Shown here piece by piece: positions 1 through 15,738 of a DNA stretch of 64,000 nt. The translations under genes and the position numbers were made by a program. The first letter of the stretch is position 1. Each line of letters opens with the position of its first letter. The notes under the pieces were generated by a model. It was not told the DNA's origin, did no database searches, and saw only the letters and a program-made list of their open reading frames with translations. This stretch comes from Mesaphorura yosii. Its lineage: Eukaryota > Arthropoda > Collembola > Poduromorpha > Tullbergiidae. The DNA lies in contig WIXG01000394.1 in the NCBI GenBank assembly GCA_009869945.1, positions 1 through 64,000 on the forward strand, in the 5' to 3' direction.

Positions 1-351
<351 letters not shown>

Positions 352-561
352 CTTCACGAGCTCAAGATCCAGATCTCACACAAACAAGCCGCTTCGTTAC
401 TTGATTTTACTGAATTGATGATAAATTAAGTTTCCAATTTCTAGCTTTTGTCAAAATTCTTTCCTTAATTCAGTAAGGAGGTTCCAAATTTTAATTGGCC
501 GGGCATATTAAAATTAAGCTTCTTTTCCACATCAGCTTTTGAGTTTGCAGTATCAAAATTG

Positions 562-567
562 AATAAA
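562..567 (+). terminator. Polyadenylation signal of polyubiquitin
   Basis: AATAAA about 210 bases after the ubiquitin stop, in an AT-rich 3'UTR (352-600). Confidence 0.6.
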
Positions 568-599
568 TAATTTCTGAATTGGCAAAATATTATAGTACT

Positions 600-3500
600 G
601 AGGTGCAGTTATTTTATTGATTTCATTGTGCAGAAACCGAAGACACTCACTGGCATCGGTACTAAAATGGGTGGTACGTACCAATCACCAGTCTGTTATG
701 TCATGATTATCTTCCTGTGCTGTGTGCCATTGCTAGTCTGGTCAATTTGGACTTTGTTTTGTCAAATTGTCCATTGTGGTTGTGTGGTGCGGTCTTTCGT
801 GCCGTTGATTCTTTTGTGTATGACCGATGATACTATAATAGGTTAGAAGTTTCTTTGTCTGACGCTTTTACACACGTAGCGTAGTCGACAAGTTCGGGAG
901 TTGGTTGATCAGAAGACAATGTTGGGCAGGATTTTAGCAGTACGGCGATTTTGACTTGTCCGTGTTATCAACTTGTATACGTACAGGTTGATAGCGAGGA
1001 TGAGATAAAAGCCATTCCAAGGATCTTAATTACAGTGAAAGTCCCATAAATGAAGAGTTCCAAGCCCCTCAAACAGATGTTAAATCGTCTTCAGGAGAAG
1101 AATCGGAATCTCGCTCAAGACAAGCAATTTATATGTTCAATTACACCAAACTCATATTCAGCGTGCGCATGCCTTGTAATTTCAACTTCCTGCGGTTTAG
1201 CAGCCTCATTCTGCTATGCTATAATGAACCGTACATCTTGCATTGACGCATTGTCTTGTGCTCCATTAGAAAATGTAGAGAAAGCATCGCTTTTGACATT
1301 TTCTGGTTTGACGCTTAAGATGACAGCATAATGCGCATAACTTTTAGAAGCGATTAATTCTCAATTTTCATTCGGAGGAGTGAAAGTGAAAGCAATCATG
1401 AGAGGAAGAAGACGCGGACCCGCTTCAGTCAGACGTCTGATTATCAGCATCGGTATGAAACCAATCTTCACAATTTACTCCGAACTGAAGCGTCTCATAC
1501 GAATAAATTGCAGCTCGTAATGTAATTAAGCTGTTATGCAATTGTATCAGAAGAACAACACAACAAATGTACAGAAGGCTGGCTGCGACAGATTGCTGCA
1601 TGGAATTTGAATCCAGTCGTTTGACTGCCCGCACGCAATAATCTATTCTTTTACGACTTACGGCAAATGTGAATTCGAGAATTCGAGACTCTTCGCTTTA
1701 GTGTTCCTGTTCGTGTTATTGCTTAAAATAATATCATTAGGCACGAGTTTCCTCCTCGCTGCCGCGTCTCGTTCCCTTGTCTCATTTACTTTACTGCGTC
1801 TTAAACCTTTCTCCTCGCTCGTAACGCTTTGCGTGTTGGCGTTACGGTCTCCTCGGTTGTCTTTATTATCATTACGCCTCCCGTCTCACGTCTTGCGCTT
1901 TCCTTTCTCAGCTTTCTCCTCTTGCACAAATTCGTTCCATTTGGTTAGACATGTTAATTCAGCAGCGTGCGAGATTCACTCGTGGCTTGGCTTAAGCCTC
2001 GTTTTCCCAACTTCCAACACTTGCAGCTTACTTTGCTGCTGCGCGGAATCCTTTTACTTTGAAAGACGTTGGGTATTTAACACAATGGAAAAGCATGGAT
2101 TCAGAGTCGGGCAAGCCGCTTCTGCAAAGTGAAAAAAATCAATATGATTAACGCTGCTAGTTTAGTATGATATCACTTGTTCAAAAAATTCTCTCAACTA
2201 CTACCACTCAACTCAACTGCTCCTGCTCCCGTTCCCGTCCTGTTCTCCATTCCGTGTTTGCATCCCTTTCCCGTCAGCGAGTGCTGTAGAGTCGGAGCAC
2301 AATGGAAATCCAAATCCCGTCTTTTTCACTCTCGGCGAACCGACATGATAAAAATGTTGTGCATCATAATAATAATATGAATGCAGCGAGCCACAGCCAA
2401 GCCAAGCCCTGCTTGCCACCGCTGTCTCGTTCCTTATGATTAGTGCTTCTTTACCCTGCCCGCCCGCCCGCTTTGGTTTCTGTGCTTATGTCTATGTGAT
2501 TATTAGCGCTCGAGGACGAGGACGACGGCGACGGCAGTTCAATATGAAAAGTGTGCCTTCTCGATTGTGTGGCATGCCATCGTAATCATCATCATAACTT
2601 AACGAGGAGTCGCGAGTGCGACGGGGCCAGTTCCAGTCCTTCCAGTGATACACGAAACTCTATTACGCATTACATGGTCGGTCGGTGGTTACTCTCGCCA
2701 TCCCGATTACCTTGTTTACTCTCCGTACGGAGTTGATGGCTTAAGTCAGTGGTGTTGGTGATGGTGTGGTGGTGGTCGTCGTCGTGCTCGCAGTGACACG
2801 ACACTATTACTTTTGTAGTGCTCCTGGTTCCAGTCACAAGCACAAGGAGAGGCACGCGAGCGAGCGGGCGGGCGACCGACCAAGAGCCCAAGTGCGAGAA
2901 AGAAGTAGTTTAACCCTTTTTATAGTATTATGATTTCATCATGTTGAATTCGGGTATCTTTCGGATTTTTTGCTCCTGCTTGCTGCCTGCGTGCTCACTG
3001 GTGTTTAATTCAGTGCTTGGCTTTGGCTCCACCGTACAGCCTTTCGCTTTCGGTAAAAAGCACGACGAGGCGACCGAGTAGGACATGAGCACGCGCTGGG
3101 AAAGGTGGTTGCTCGGTATTTATTTATTATTGTGTTTTCAACAGCTAACTACTTACGAACATCACTTACTTTACTTACACCAGTCTGTCGTGCTCGTGTC
3201 TAGTCTGCAGCTCGTGCGCGGAGTGTAGTCGCGCTGTGGGTTGGTTTTCCAGTGACTTGACTTGTAGAACCCCGGGACGACTCTTCTGCCTCTGGTCTGG
3301 TTAACATGTTGCAGTGCTCGCGCCGACCCACCACATTGCTTTCTCGCATTTGCTCCGTCACTTGAGCCGTTCGTCTTCTTGAGTACCGTGAACGTGAACA
3401 CGACGAGCAGTGCGAGCAGGGCAGAGAGGACGACTCACTTTACTTTCTTTACACGTTGATTCGCACTCGCGCTCGTCTTCGTTGACGACTGTGCTTTGTG

Positions 3501-6500
3501 CTTTCAGCTTTCTTCCTGCACGGAGCAGCAGCGGAGATTCGGCAGGGCGCAGAGGAGAGAATGAAATAATATTATTAGAGAAAGGTGACAGAGAGGAGAA
3601 AGATGTGTGCTCTGTGTTTACGTTTACGTAAAGAGATATAATTTATATACAGCCACCGAGCTCTGTGCTCCGTGGTCGTGTGTGATACGATAATAAGCAG
3701 CACGGCGCGGCAGAAGGTGGAAGTACCTTTCTCGTGTCGTGTCACAGCCGCAACAGTCACAGTCACAGTGCAAAGTGGAAAGTGGAAAGTGGTGAAAGGA
3801 GATTGTGCAACGTTCGGGAGGAAAAACAGTTTGTTGTTGTTATTACTTACTCAACAACGACTGCTTCGTCTGGCCTGGCCTCGAACGCGCTCTAAATTGG
3901 TCCTCCTTCGTGCAGCAGGACGAGCCAAGATGTGCAGCTCGTGGTGACCTTTCTTCAGCCACCGAGAGACAAGAACCTGTTCACATACTCACGGGACGTA
4001 TGTGCGAGAAACCTGAGAAGCAATTATACGATAGTCCCTATTCGTGATTGGTAATCGTGCAGTTCAATTGTGTACAAAAAGTAAACGAGTGGGCGACCGA
4101 CGACCCAAAACGAAAATCAATTCTGTATAGACAAGTACAATTATATCGCGGCCGAGTGTAAACATATAATTTTAGAACCAAATTAGCACAGGAACAACAG
4201 CAACTACAAGTGACAAAACAAATACTCCATCAATTCATGAACTGCTACTTCGAGCACAACAACGACTTGAGTCTCGAGTCTTTTTGTGTACGCACAACTC
4301 AATCAATGTCAAATTATTGGTTTCTTCTGCGAATGTAAATGTGTGAACTTTACTGGGTACAGACGTAAAACCAAGCACGCTGAACTGGACTGGACTTGAG
4401 CGAAACATTAATGTGAACTTGGCGTGACACAATCTTTGACGTGCACGTGAAATCTGCCACTTGCAAGGCCCAAGTCTAATCTTGAAGGTAAATTGCATTA
4501 ATCCATTCATTATTTCCTGTGCGTAACGAGTCCGAGCTCGTGCATGTATCGTTTAGCACGTTGTAGTCAGAAGTAATTATATAAGAGTCACAATGTGGGT
4601 AGCGTCTGGCGTGTATGTTAATGATATTGATCTGTTCTAGCTATTAGCCTCGTCGTGGTACGCAACACGCTGTTAATTAATTCCGGGTTCTGTGCTTGGG
4701 CTCAGGGGCTCAAGCCCAACTCATTACGAATTAATCCTGCCCCTTTAGAAAGGGACTTTTGTGAAGATAAAAAGTAAATTAATTGCGAGAGACGAGGGAA
4801 AGAAAATCGGAGAGATTCCAAATAAATAAGCCAATTTAAAATGAAGTGATCAAGACGTGCGCTGCACTGCACTGGGCCGCGCTGCGATGAAGAGCACAGC
4901 CTCAGCACAGCACAAAAGAAAGATCATCTTACTTACTGGCTGTGCTATATTCGTTCTGTTTTAGTTTTCTCTCGCCGAATTTCTCTCACGGGAGATGCAG
5001 ACTGCAGGCCTGATTGAATGGTGAATGGTGCATTTGATCCTTACATTGCTGGCTCGTGCATTGTATTCTAACTTAAGCCAGCCTTTAATGGCTGGTTAGA
5101 TCACAAAAGCATGGATTCGGATTTATTCGATTCCAACGCTTAATTAGTAATTTGTGGCACCTTTTGTGTCGATCTAGAATCTAATACTGCCAAAGGCTTG
5201 ACATTGGTACCCGCAGTTTCGATTGCTGCCACTCTAATTAATTCTATTCGCGTTGCACTGCTTAATCTGATCTCAGGCCTGTTCCTCAACCCGGCGATAT
5301 AATTTCCGTTTTGCAAGACGATTGCTCGATTCCGGAACCAGGCAGTAGTTAATTATGTAAAACTCCAATTTCCGCTTCGGCGAAAGAACAGAATACGAAA
5401 ATTCAGGGAATGGCAGCTTTCTCGCTCCCATGTGCATATTTTATGCGTGGCGGTTGTTCGAGCTCATGCTTACGCTAACTGGACGCATTACTCGGTGTTG
5501 GATACCTTTTCTTTCTGGGTGGCTCGAGGAAAATTAAAGTCAGCCGAATATAAGCAATGGTTTATTCCAAAAGAAAGCGTTGAAGTAATGTCTAAAGTCA
5601 ATCACGACGGTGATTTTTTTAATGAAATCTTAGGCATGGACAAGCATTCATTTTGCAGATCGCATTCGGCATTTAGAGCAAGACGAAATAGCAGTAAGGC
5701 AAATGATTCAGGTAGTACAAATGATCTATTCGTTCAAAGGAATTACGACAGAGAGCCGCTACTGTGATGGAAAGAGCGCTGACTCGGCGGAGGTGCTTCA
5801 CTTCGTGAAGTAATTGTGAGCGAGCGAGTGTGGCCTACGCCGAATAAAAATACATGACACGGCACGGACTCGGGAGATGAAGAACGATAGGAGTGTGAGA
5901 TAGGCAGGAGACTATAAGAGTGGATCCAGACACCAGACCAGACGCAGAAGTAAATACAATTTGCATATAAATATATTATGTTGCGTTTCTTTTTATGATG
6001 AATCTATGTCGCGATTCGTGGCTCGGTTGCAGCGGAAAAGGGGGAAATGAGAATTTTTAACAGGAGAGATGGAAGCAAAGATACAGAAACACGAGCACAG
6101 GTCTCATGCCATGCTTGTTTGGAATGAAATGATTATTATTACACATTACATATGATGATACGTACGTGCGAGCACGGGTTTGTGTGACTGACTTGTCTCC
6201 CGTGTTCTGGTGCATGCATGTGAGTGCAGCAGTAAACTCTTTATGGTGATGATGATGATAGAGAGGCAGGCAGGCAGAGAAAGAGCGAGTGAAAGGCAGG
6301 CGGCGGCTGCAACCCGCTTGACATACACGACTGACAATATGGTCTTGAGTCTCGCATTCAAAATACAACAAATATGTGCTGTGTATCATTTGAATCGATT
6401 TTTTGTTATAATATTTTTTATTTCATTTCACATTCCGCATTTACAGAGAAAAATACGAGACCGGGCACCGTTCTTTTGTGCCAGCCACCGTCGCGCTCTG

Positions 6501-9500
6501 CCTGCCGAAGAATCCGAGTCGAATATTATGGATGGTGTTGGTTTAATATTCGTGTACAAATAAAATCGAGCATGCAGGCAGGCAGCGCAGGAGGAAGGTT
6601 TTATCATTTTATGATACTTTAGCGAGCACTGAACGACTTAACTGCGAAACTCAAGTGCAGTAGCGCAATTTTTCCATTTCATTCCGTTGCTTCATGCTTT
6701 CTTTATTTCTTATCGGCGAGTGTTTAGTGTTTACTCTGCAGCAGTGAGCGTTTATGGTACTTGGAGCATGCAGGTGCTTCCGGTGTGTATGTGTAATTCG
6801 ATTTGACTCGAGATTTCGGAGATTAGATAGAATGGGCAATGGTCCTTCGGAATAGTCACAGTCGAAATATGATTGAACTGTCAAATGCTAGTAAGTTCTT
6901 GGGATTAATTCATTTCCATTTAGCCTGGCGGTAAACATTCTTGAGTTTGAGTGTTGTCTGTGCAAAATTGTGTATGAGCGAGCAGAAGGTCTGCTGGTGT
7001 CATAAAAGTTAAAGCACGGACCAGGCTCGGCTTCGTGTAGGCATTTCCCTGGTGCGTCCCTGGCCATGTTTCGTTTGCATTTTTATAGGCGTTTCTTAAC
7101 GCTTCTTTGGCATGTCATGCGAGGAGATGAGCTGCGATGAGAAGACGAGTGAGCAGCGGAGGAAGGAGAAAGTAAAGCCCTGTTCGTGGTCGTGGTGATG
7201 TCCTGGGCCCGCTTCTCCTGCTGGCTCGCCATGGCTGCTGCTACCTGACTTTTTTTACGCAAGACTGAGTTCTGAGTTTATGTACACTCACAATAGGCAA
7301 TAAGAAATGCGAAACAGTGAAAGCATGACTCGAAGAAGTAATGCAATGCAAAAGTATCAAGCTAACGACTGGGAAGGATGAGCTTATGCAAAGTAAATTG
7401 TGTACGAGTACAACTGAAGTGTGAAGCCAGGCTTGAGCAGAAGGAAATGAATCCGGAATCTCAACTGGGAAAAATTCCTTCGCGCTGGCTGCTCGCGTAC
7501 ATAAACATTTTCCTTCTCGTGACTTGGAAAGAGTTTATGTAAAGAGTTAACTGGAAGCGGCCCACACGAGCCCGACGCAGGATGACGCATTATTATATTT
7601 TCGTAAGAAATCATACATGAAAGTCGTGACAATGGGCCCGCTTCACGTGTGTGCGGTGCATAATACAAAATATATGGTAATGTAATAGTTAGTCGTCCTC
7701 GTCGCAGTCGCAGCAGCAGCGCAGCAGTTTTGACTACGAATGCGAATCCTCAAGAAGATCTTCTTTTCCTTGTTCCGTGTATTACAATATAAATATTATT
7801 TCTCGGCACGGCACTTTTAGCACCGAGCCGCTTTGCTTTGTGATATAAAAATATTTTGGCATTCCGCCCAACCAACAATAGGAAAAGAATTCTGGCCAAC
7901 CCTTTAAGTTTTCACTTTCCCCGGCGAAATGTAATTTACAAGTTCTCGGCTCCTTTCTTTTCAACCAAGATTTCTTTTGCACTTTTGCCATTACTGTAAC
8001 TCTGCGGTTCTTGTTACGTGGAACGGCGCAGCCATCGCAAGGCAGGGAGATAATTAGATTTGGCTCTGCATAAACCCGAGCCAACTTCACGATCGTGGTC
8101 TAGGGCCATGCTTTGAACAATTCTTTGTTATAAGGATTAAGTGCAACGTAACGAAATTGGTTGAAAACGGAAAATCAATTCGAATACTTGGAAGAGAAAC
8201 CAGAAACCCGAAGACGGATTGAATGAGTAAACTGATATGATTAATGATTGGCGTCTGAAACCTTTTAATCCCCGACTAATTTACTCGTACTTTCACCTGC
8301 TCATACAAAAGTGCCAATTTTAACCTTGGCTTGATAGTAGATTAGGTGCTTTGGTTGATGAACGCAGTAATTAAGTCGTGAAATTAATTTTTATCAGCGC
8401 ACGGATGAAGAAGGCACGGTACGCGATGAGTCGTGAATCCTATAAAAGGTTCTTTTCTACAATGCGATCGTTGGGAGTGCAGCGAGTTGGGCATGGCTCG
8501 ACACGGCATAAATCGTATGTTATTTTGACCCCCAAGACTCACTTTGTCAGTCGTCAGCGAGCGAGGACAGCCGAGATGCTGGCGCAAGCGATAGCAAATC
8601 GAGGAGGTCTATCCGCTCAAGCATCGTAGTGGCAGTGGCGCAGCGGAGAGTAAATAGTTACTCCCTTGTCCTTGCATGGTCTCTGTCTTGGTTAGGTCTC
8701 GGCTCTAGCCTGCAGCCAGGCGAGCAGGGCTACTTTGTAGGGCAGAGCAGTCAACAGAGCGTGGAGTCGGAGAAAGCGATTTTCCTGTTACATCAGATAG
8801 AATTGTATGAACTGATGGGAAAAGTTTCTCAACCATCAACATCATCATTATACTCGTTTTATTCTTTTCATTTAATCAAACACTTACATTACTTTCGGCG
8901 AGCTGCGAACCGGCGGCAAATAGGCCGGCCTTCGGTCTACTCCAGGGCAGTACGGAAATAGAAAAGAAAGATTCAAGTGTGTATTTCACACACAAATACG
9001 GACCGTCGAGTAATTCGCGACTCGACCGCACGCCGAGGCGAGTTTAACCTCCCACACTGAGGCAATGTGGCCATGGCCATATCGAGAATGTTCTGAATCT
9101 GAATCTTGTTCGGGTCTGGAAGTGTTAATACAACACTTGAGTTGAACAAGAAAAGACCGATTCTCAGTCATTCCGCAAATAGCCAAGAAAACCTCAACAA
9201 GAATCCGAAGCGTTAACGTTCGAGAAGAAAACCCATCATCACTCTTAAGGAGAGAATAAAAGAAGCTGAGCTCTGCTGCCGCGTCGCTGTTGCTGTTCTG
9301 CACCCAGTTTCTTTTATTCTCGGAATTCTTTCCGCCGCAGTACATTTAAAGAGAGCGAAATTGTTAACAATTTAATATCATCATTATTGTCGAGTAGTAT
9401 CAGTCTGGGCCAACAACCATGCGGATGATGGAACGTACTTTACACTTTTGCTCTGCCGGGCACCGTTTCAAAGAGTAAAAATCGAAACTCGTCTTCATCA

Positions 9501-12500
9501 TCATCGTGAATAAAGAAAAACACTTTCAATTTCCAACAATACAAAGTGTAAAGTGTTAACTCTTGCTGGCTGCTTTCTAAATTTCACTTTAACTCGGAAA
9601 AGGATTTCCAGCGAACAAAAGTGATAAAGTTTCCATTTACTTGCCAAAAGCGAAGAATAAAAAAAAAAGTCTCGTCTTCATCGTGCTGGCTGGAGCGTTG
9701 TTGTTGGCTGCTGCTGCTGCGTATTTCATCCTCATTACATTTTTCCACTCACTGAATTTTTGCTCTCGCTGCTTTGTGCCAAAGACATTATTCCCAGCCG
9801 GAATTTGAATAAAAATATGCCATCATCAAAGACGAATTCTCAGAATATGAAATATTAAATGTTGAAAGTGGATTTAAATGTTTAGCCAGGCTTACGGACT
9901 TCATGAAAGCATTTGACGTTTATTAGCACGCTACTGAATTGTGATTGGGCCTAGGCTTGGAGGTTCAAAGGAAATTCCCTGAAACCGAAATTGAACAAAT
10001 CGAAAACAATAAACATCGGGGAAGTTTTCACATTCTCCAAAGGTCAATCGGAGCATGATGCGTAACTGGGGACAGAGACAAAGGCAGGAAATAATCTCAT
10101 TTCGCCACGTAATTTTGGTCCATGCACGACTCAAAGGCAGTGGCGCAATCGGCTGTGGGAACAAAAGAGGCGAGGACGGGCGAGCGTCGCAGTGGTTAAT
10201 CATATAACCTAACCTATAAATAAATCTAATAATATTATTTGTCACCAAAAATCTCTTTCCCAGAATCGAACAGAGTGCTGCAAGCACAGAAGTTCAAAGC
10301 ACTAGACAGTAGACATGAGCAGGCTTTCATCATGACAATTGGATTGACGATAATAGGTTGGTTCTCCTCTCCTGGCTGGCTGGCTGCTTTCATCCTTCTC
10401 TCCAACTTCTCTTTATAGATTTTTAATAAACTGAGTGAGATAAATTATATAATGATGGCACGGCACCCCGCCACGCCACGCCACGTCGTGGAATGACGAA
10501 GGCAATGAAAGATTATATAAATCACAATAAGCACGTAAAAGGATAATGCGACCGAGAGATGAGAGAAGAGTGAAAGGGGAAATCCAGTCGGGTTGTCTAG
10601 TTGTCTCATAAAACGATGGCATGGCGTGGCGTGGCGTGGTTGATGTTGATTACAAAAAATAAAGGATTTTGACTATTGTTCCACCACCGTGCTCCACTCC
10701 TCTTTCGCACTCCAGCTCTCGTATATTTATTAGTATTCTGGGCTGCGAGCATTTGTATTTGCTTAAATTGCATTACAACTGAGCTTGACACTGAGTTCGG
10801 GTTCTGCTCGCTAAACGCAAGCGTAAGCGCAAGGGTTACATAATATAATTGATTCTGCTGCATGTTTCCAGCAGGGCTAGCTATAAGCCGAAAGTGAAGT
10901 CATTGGAGGGTAAATGTGATCGACCAAATTGTGTTGTTGTCTCTTCACTTAATAACACATCGTACTCGAACTTCTCTTTCCTCTAATCGTAATCCATATT
11001 TCATTCGCTTATGAACTCGTTCATGCGATAAGTGATTCGAAATGTCTGTAATACATTAATACGGATTAAATTGGAGCGAGTGTGTATTAAATGCGCACAT
11101 ACGACGAACGAGCACAGCAGAACTTTAAGAAATTACTTACGCCGTAATCGTTTCAAGATCCAGCTCTAGAGGATTGAGTATGTAAATTAATAGTTGGCTC
11201 CGGATCGAAATTTTTCGGAGTGTTCACTTTTATGCTTGATGGAATGGAAAAAACGCTTCTGAACGATAAGTCTGTCAAATTATATACAATTTGCTAACCA
11301 TTTACCGTGCCATATTAAAAAGGCTTCTTTCTCAGAACAGGACTTCCTTTGCAAAGTATTCAAGTATTCGGCGCTTAATGACATAATGATATGTTAACTC
11401 GTTATTCTTCCATTATGTAAATGAAAATTTACTCGCGGTGCTGTGCAATGCTTTCTTTTGGTGCTTTGCGACCTCTTTTTGTGTACCTTCGCTTGCTTTT
11501 CTTTAAACAGCAGACTCGGCTTTTGCGGCTGGTGAAGGTTTTGTTGGCTTAACATGGTTCGGAAACTTGATATATTGGTTGCAGCTGTGACTCGCTGTCG
11601 CCGCGTTTCAATAGTTAAAATTACGCAAAGTTTTAAAAGCAATACTAATATTAGATGCTGGAGTATACGAAACATGTGCTGTGGTATATTAGAAAGAAAA
11701 CTTTCTCGAATAGAAAAATTATACGAGAACCCGCTGAGTGTATAATTTTAACCATCGTTCGTTGGTGAAGAAAGGAGCTTCCTTGTTCTCGTCCTCGTTG
11801 TACCTTCCCAGTGTAATAGACGGGTGATGGTTGCACGCCGAGTCTTGCCGTGGTTGCCTCATTTTTTGAATAAAATGAATGACATCAAACGATGACAAAT
11901 TAATTGAGGGGAAAATAAAGGAGATGAATAAAGACCGTACTTTGGGACTGAAGAGCACGAAATTAAGGCCCTCCTGAAACATGCTTGTGATAGCAATTCT
12001 TTTCAAATTTAAATCCACTGCTCGTACAATTTTTCTTCCGCCTCGCTCTCGAATCTCCAAATAAGAGTTAATTCAGAAGCTCAGATTGGGTTGAGAGAAA
12101 TTTCAAGGGTTGAGTTTTCAAAGGCGTAAACTCCGTACTACATTTTGATCTCATGCGTAATTCAGTTGTGGGATTCAAATGAGGACTGTACACGCAAAGA
12201 AGAGTTAATGAAAAGGAGAATTAAAAATGTATGCGCTAAACTGGAATTGAGGTGGTACTAAAAGCGATGAATGAATTACGAATAAATTGGTTTTTTTGGG
12301 AGGTATGCCGTGCGTGCTTTCACCCAATAAATGCATGTGGACCAATAATGATTGCGCACTAATTGCACACAGTGACCAACAATTGTGAAAATGTATACAT
12401 TATTAATCCTACCGTAGTATTCCTACGGCTTTTGAAGGATTTAGTCGAAGCTGGTACAATCCAACCCGTTTCTAGTTCAATGGACATAATGAGCAGTCCT

Positions 12501-15500
12501 TAAGGTCCAGAATGAAATCTATGCTAAATCTCTCTGCAGACGAGACTTATCTTGCGCTATCATTGGTGTTTCCCACATTTAAATAGGAATGTGGTTAGTG
12601 GTGGTGCTGAGAAATGAGAAAACATTAGAATAAATATCAATTAAAAAAGTTCCAACTTTTATTATACATCACAAACCTTACTGACTACTTTGCATATTTC
12701 ATAGCGTGGTTGAAGGACAAAATGCTCCTAGTTTGCTTAATAAAGCAGGAACGACGTTATTGCTAGTACTGGCGCTTCTACGTGGTGAAACAATAATCTA
12801 AATCTACAAGATGTGTCTTAATTTGAGCCGAGCATCTTTGCATTCTTTCCTCTGCCTTTCCGTGCTCGTTCCATTAGCTAGTAAGAGAAGGTGGCGCAAC
12901 GCACAAGTAAAAGTAACGAACAAGTCGGCAGTCGGGATTTGTCTCGTCTCGTTTGAGAGCCTTTCTTTCTGGTTGTCGCTGTCTTTTGCTTCGTTCTTCC
13001 GTGGCGCGTTAGACTGCTACACAGCTAACCACAATTGTAAGAACCAGAAACCATAAAACTTGCGTATTAATTGGTTCAACACCTCGGAGTTCCGAGTGTA
13101 ACATGAATCATCCTGTATATTCATCACAAGCGCAATAATAATGAACCCCAATCGCACAATCTGAGAAAGAGCAAGCACTGCACGGGAACAGAGAAGGAAG
13201 AGAGAAGTAGCATCTGCTTATTAAAAGAAAAAGATACTTTTTCTTCTTCTCCCAGAACAATGTCATTTGTTCAACGCGGCTTCCGCAATCCCGTCCCTAC
13301 AGTTTCCCACTTCGTATTATTATTTTAACTGTTACTTGGCTGAGAATTAAAAAAAGTGGTAACTGGAGAAAGTGGAAGCGGAATGGGAAAAAATAGATCG
13401 TTAAAAAGAGGGGACAGGAAAGGGAGAGGAAAGAGAAAGCAAGTGGAAAGTAAAGTTGTATGTTTTATATAATTAGAAATTAGAGAAAAGAACTAGTTGA
13501 CGACAATGCAATGCGCAAAGAGAAAGTCCTTTCATCTGCGTCTGCTGCTACGCTGGTGCGGATTGTATAAAAATTAGAAATGTATAAAAAAAGAAATCTG
13601 AGGCGGCACCCGCCGAGATTCACGTCCAGAACAAACGATGACATGCAAGGCGATGCAAGGCTGTGAACGCAGGAGAGGGAGAGAGCCAGGCATTTACATA
13701 AATATAATTACACAACATCATGCACGGATACGCAAAGGATAGACACAATGGAACTGAAATTAAAATCGCATCTTGTACCTTTTCTTTTGTGCGCGACATA
13801 CACGATGCTGATGAAGGCAAATAAATCTCCAGTGAGTGAATCGTGCTGAAATGTGAAAAATTGGCGTGCTTCTTCGCCTCCTAAATTCTGGAAATCGTCT
13901 CATGACAGAAATATGTGGGTAGATTGGTTCCTCATGCCTTCTCCTTCAATTGAGTTGGCCATCAGACGTCTCTGGCGCTGATGCCTATTGCGTCTGCTGA
14001 AACTTTGCTCAGTTGTCGCTTTTGTGACACGAATTCAATAATTGGAATCATGCAGTGCAGCGACGCGACTCATTTTCTTCATGGAAAGTTGTTTCATTTT
14101 TTAATTGGTGATTCAATTGATCTCGAACGCTCAAAGAGTGCAAGAAGCAGAGAGTTTAGGAGTAACTTTTAAATAATGTGCAGCAAGAAGCCAAGGCCAA
14201 AACAAGCACGAAAGCAAAGACCTCTGCGTGTATGTAACACTGTGCTGTTATGGAAGTTCCCCTTCCACCGTCGCCTTGTGTAAATTACAGCTTTTACCGA
14301 CAACCCATTCATTATTCAATTTATTATTGAGATTTGAATTTTGTCGACTCGTGAGCCGCCACGCAGGCCATAAATGGGAATTCGACCATTCAAACACCGT
14401 GCTGTAATTATGATCGTCATTTCACCCGCTGGCAGCACGACCAGTATATAAATTACACCTAATAAGTAATCAGTTTACACTACTTGCTCGTGTTATTGGA
14501 ACATGAATCATATTTTCTCACCACTTAACGATTTGATGTGCACTCAAGACTTGGACTTGGACAAGCCGCCATTAAAAATGCAAATAAAAGTTGATAGCGG
14601 ACCGAATTTGAAATTGGATGGAAAATGTACGCCATAATTTGAATACGAGTTCCGACTGACTGCCAGCACCGTGCAATTTGTTCCCACTCTCACTCAATCT
14701 AATTACATTATGAATACTCGTAGATTATGCATATTCGAGTGTGAGGCGACAACGACTGAATATTTGTATAATTTTGGTAATTTATTTGAAAAGGTGGTAC
14801 TGGCTCAAGCCATACCGTGCAGGCATGCGACGAGTTCAGTGCTCGTGCACGGCGGGCTTTATTTGCTTACTTTCCACTTGAGGTGCTCTCTATTCGCTCA
14901 AATGGCCAAACTGCTTGAGGAGCACTGGCGAGGCATGGGGTGTAAGTAACAATAATAAATTATTAAAACTTAACGGTTATAAATGCAAATTATACTTTAT
15001 CTACTTCATGCGCAGTAATATGAGTAATGCACAACGAATTGGGGTCGTTAAAATTCGAATACCGGTGACGCACGGCTTTAAGCATGCGCTCGGCATGAAA
15101 AAGTCGCAAATTATGGTCCTGTAATCAGGAAACTTGAATGATAATTACATCGAACGTGTCTCTGAAAGTTCAATCCGCTTTTATGCTACATTGTAGCGAA
15201 AGCCATGATTTGACAAGATTTGCTAAAAGTTTAAGTGCGCCTCACATTTTGAAAACTTTTCTTCACCTTTCCGGCGTAAATTATCCGTATCAAAATGCCC
15301 AACAAATTATAGACAACATTCGTATTTCTCAGAAAGTCGTCAAACTTGTCTCTTTCGAATTAAACTTTTAAGCGCATCTTCAGAAGACAAAGTTTAAGTT
15401 CTCATTCTCGTTCCTGAAATCAAGATTGGGGCAATTATAGTTCTAAAATTGGATTCGATGCTAGTATGACTAAAATAGGCATCTCAGTATTGGGATGAGC

Positions 15501-15738
15501 GAACAGATCATATTGCACGACGACCCGGATGAAATTTCTCGGGATGTACTCTGCCTAATTGTGCTACCATCCGTATGCGCAGGTAAAGGTCGATCTGATT
15601 GGTCTCCTGCAGTATCGACTATTCACGTTCACGCCTTGATATACGAACTATAAGATTAAGCGAGCATAGTAGTACTTAAGAGATGGAAGAAAGAGCGATC
15701 GTAAAATGTCAACACAATTGTGTGCTTTATTTTTGCAG
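600..15738. other. Long region without recognisable genes; probable promoter and 5' intron of the serine-rich gene
   Basis: I see no conserved protein, tRNA or intact transposon here on either strand. The open frames are short, mostly lack ATG starts and resemble no family. About 2.5-4.1 kb is richer in GC and CpG than its surroundings and is the best candidate for a promoter or noncoding first exon. The AT-rich rest is best explained as a long first intron, because an acceptor (TTTATTTTTGCAG, ending at 15738) lies just upstream of the ATG at 15890. A 15-bp inverted repeat lies at 10471-10485 and 10625-10639. The transcription start cannot be fixed from sequence alone. Confidence 0.5.

Noticed and set aside
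5432-5767. Plus-strand open frame of about 110 codons
   Set aside because: It begins at a GTG, matches no family and has no clear acceptor or donor joining it to a gene.
10200-10220. CCTAACCTA string as telomeric repeat
   Set aside because: Only two partial units in AT-rich sequence; no array.
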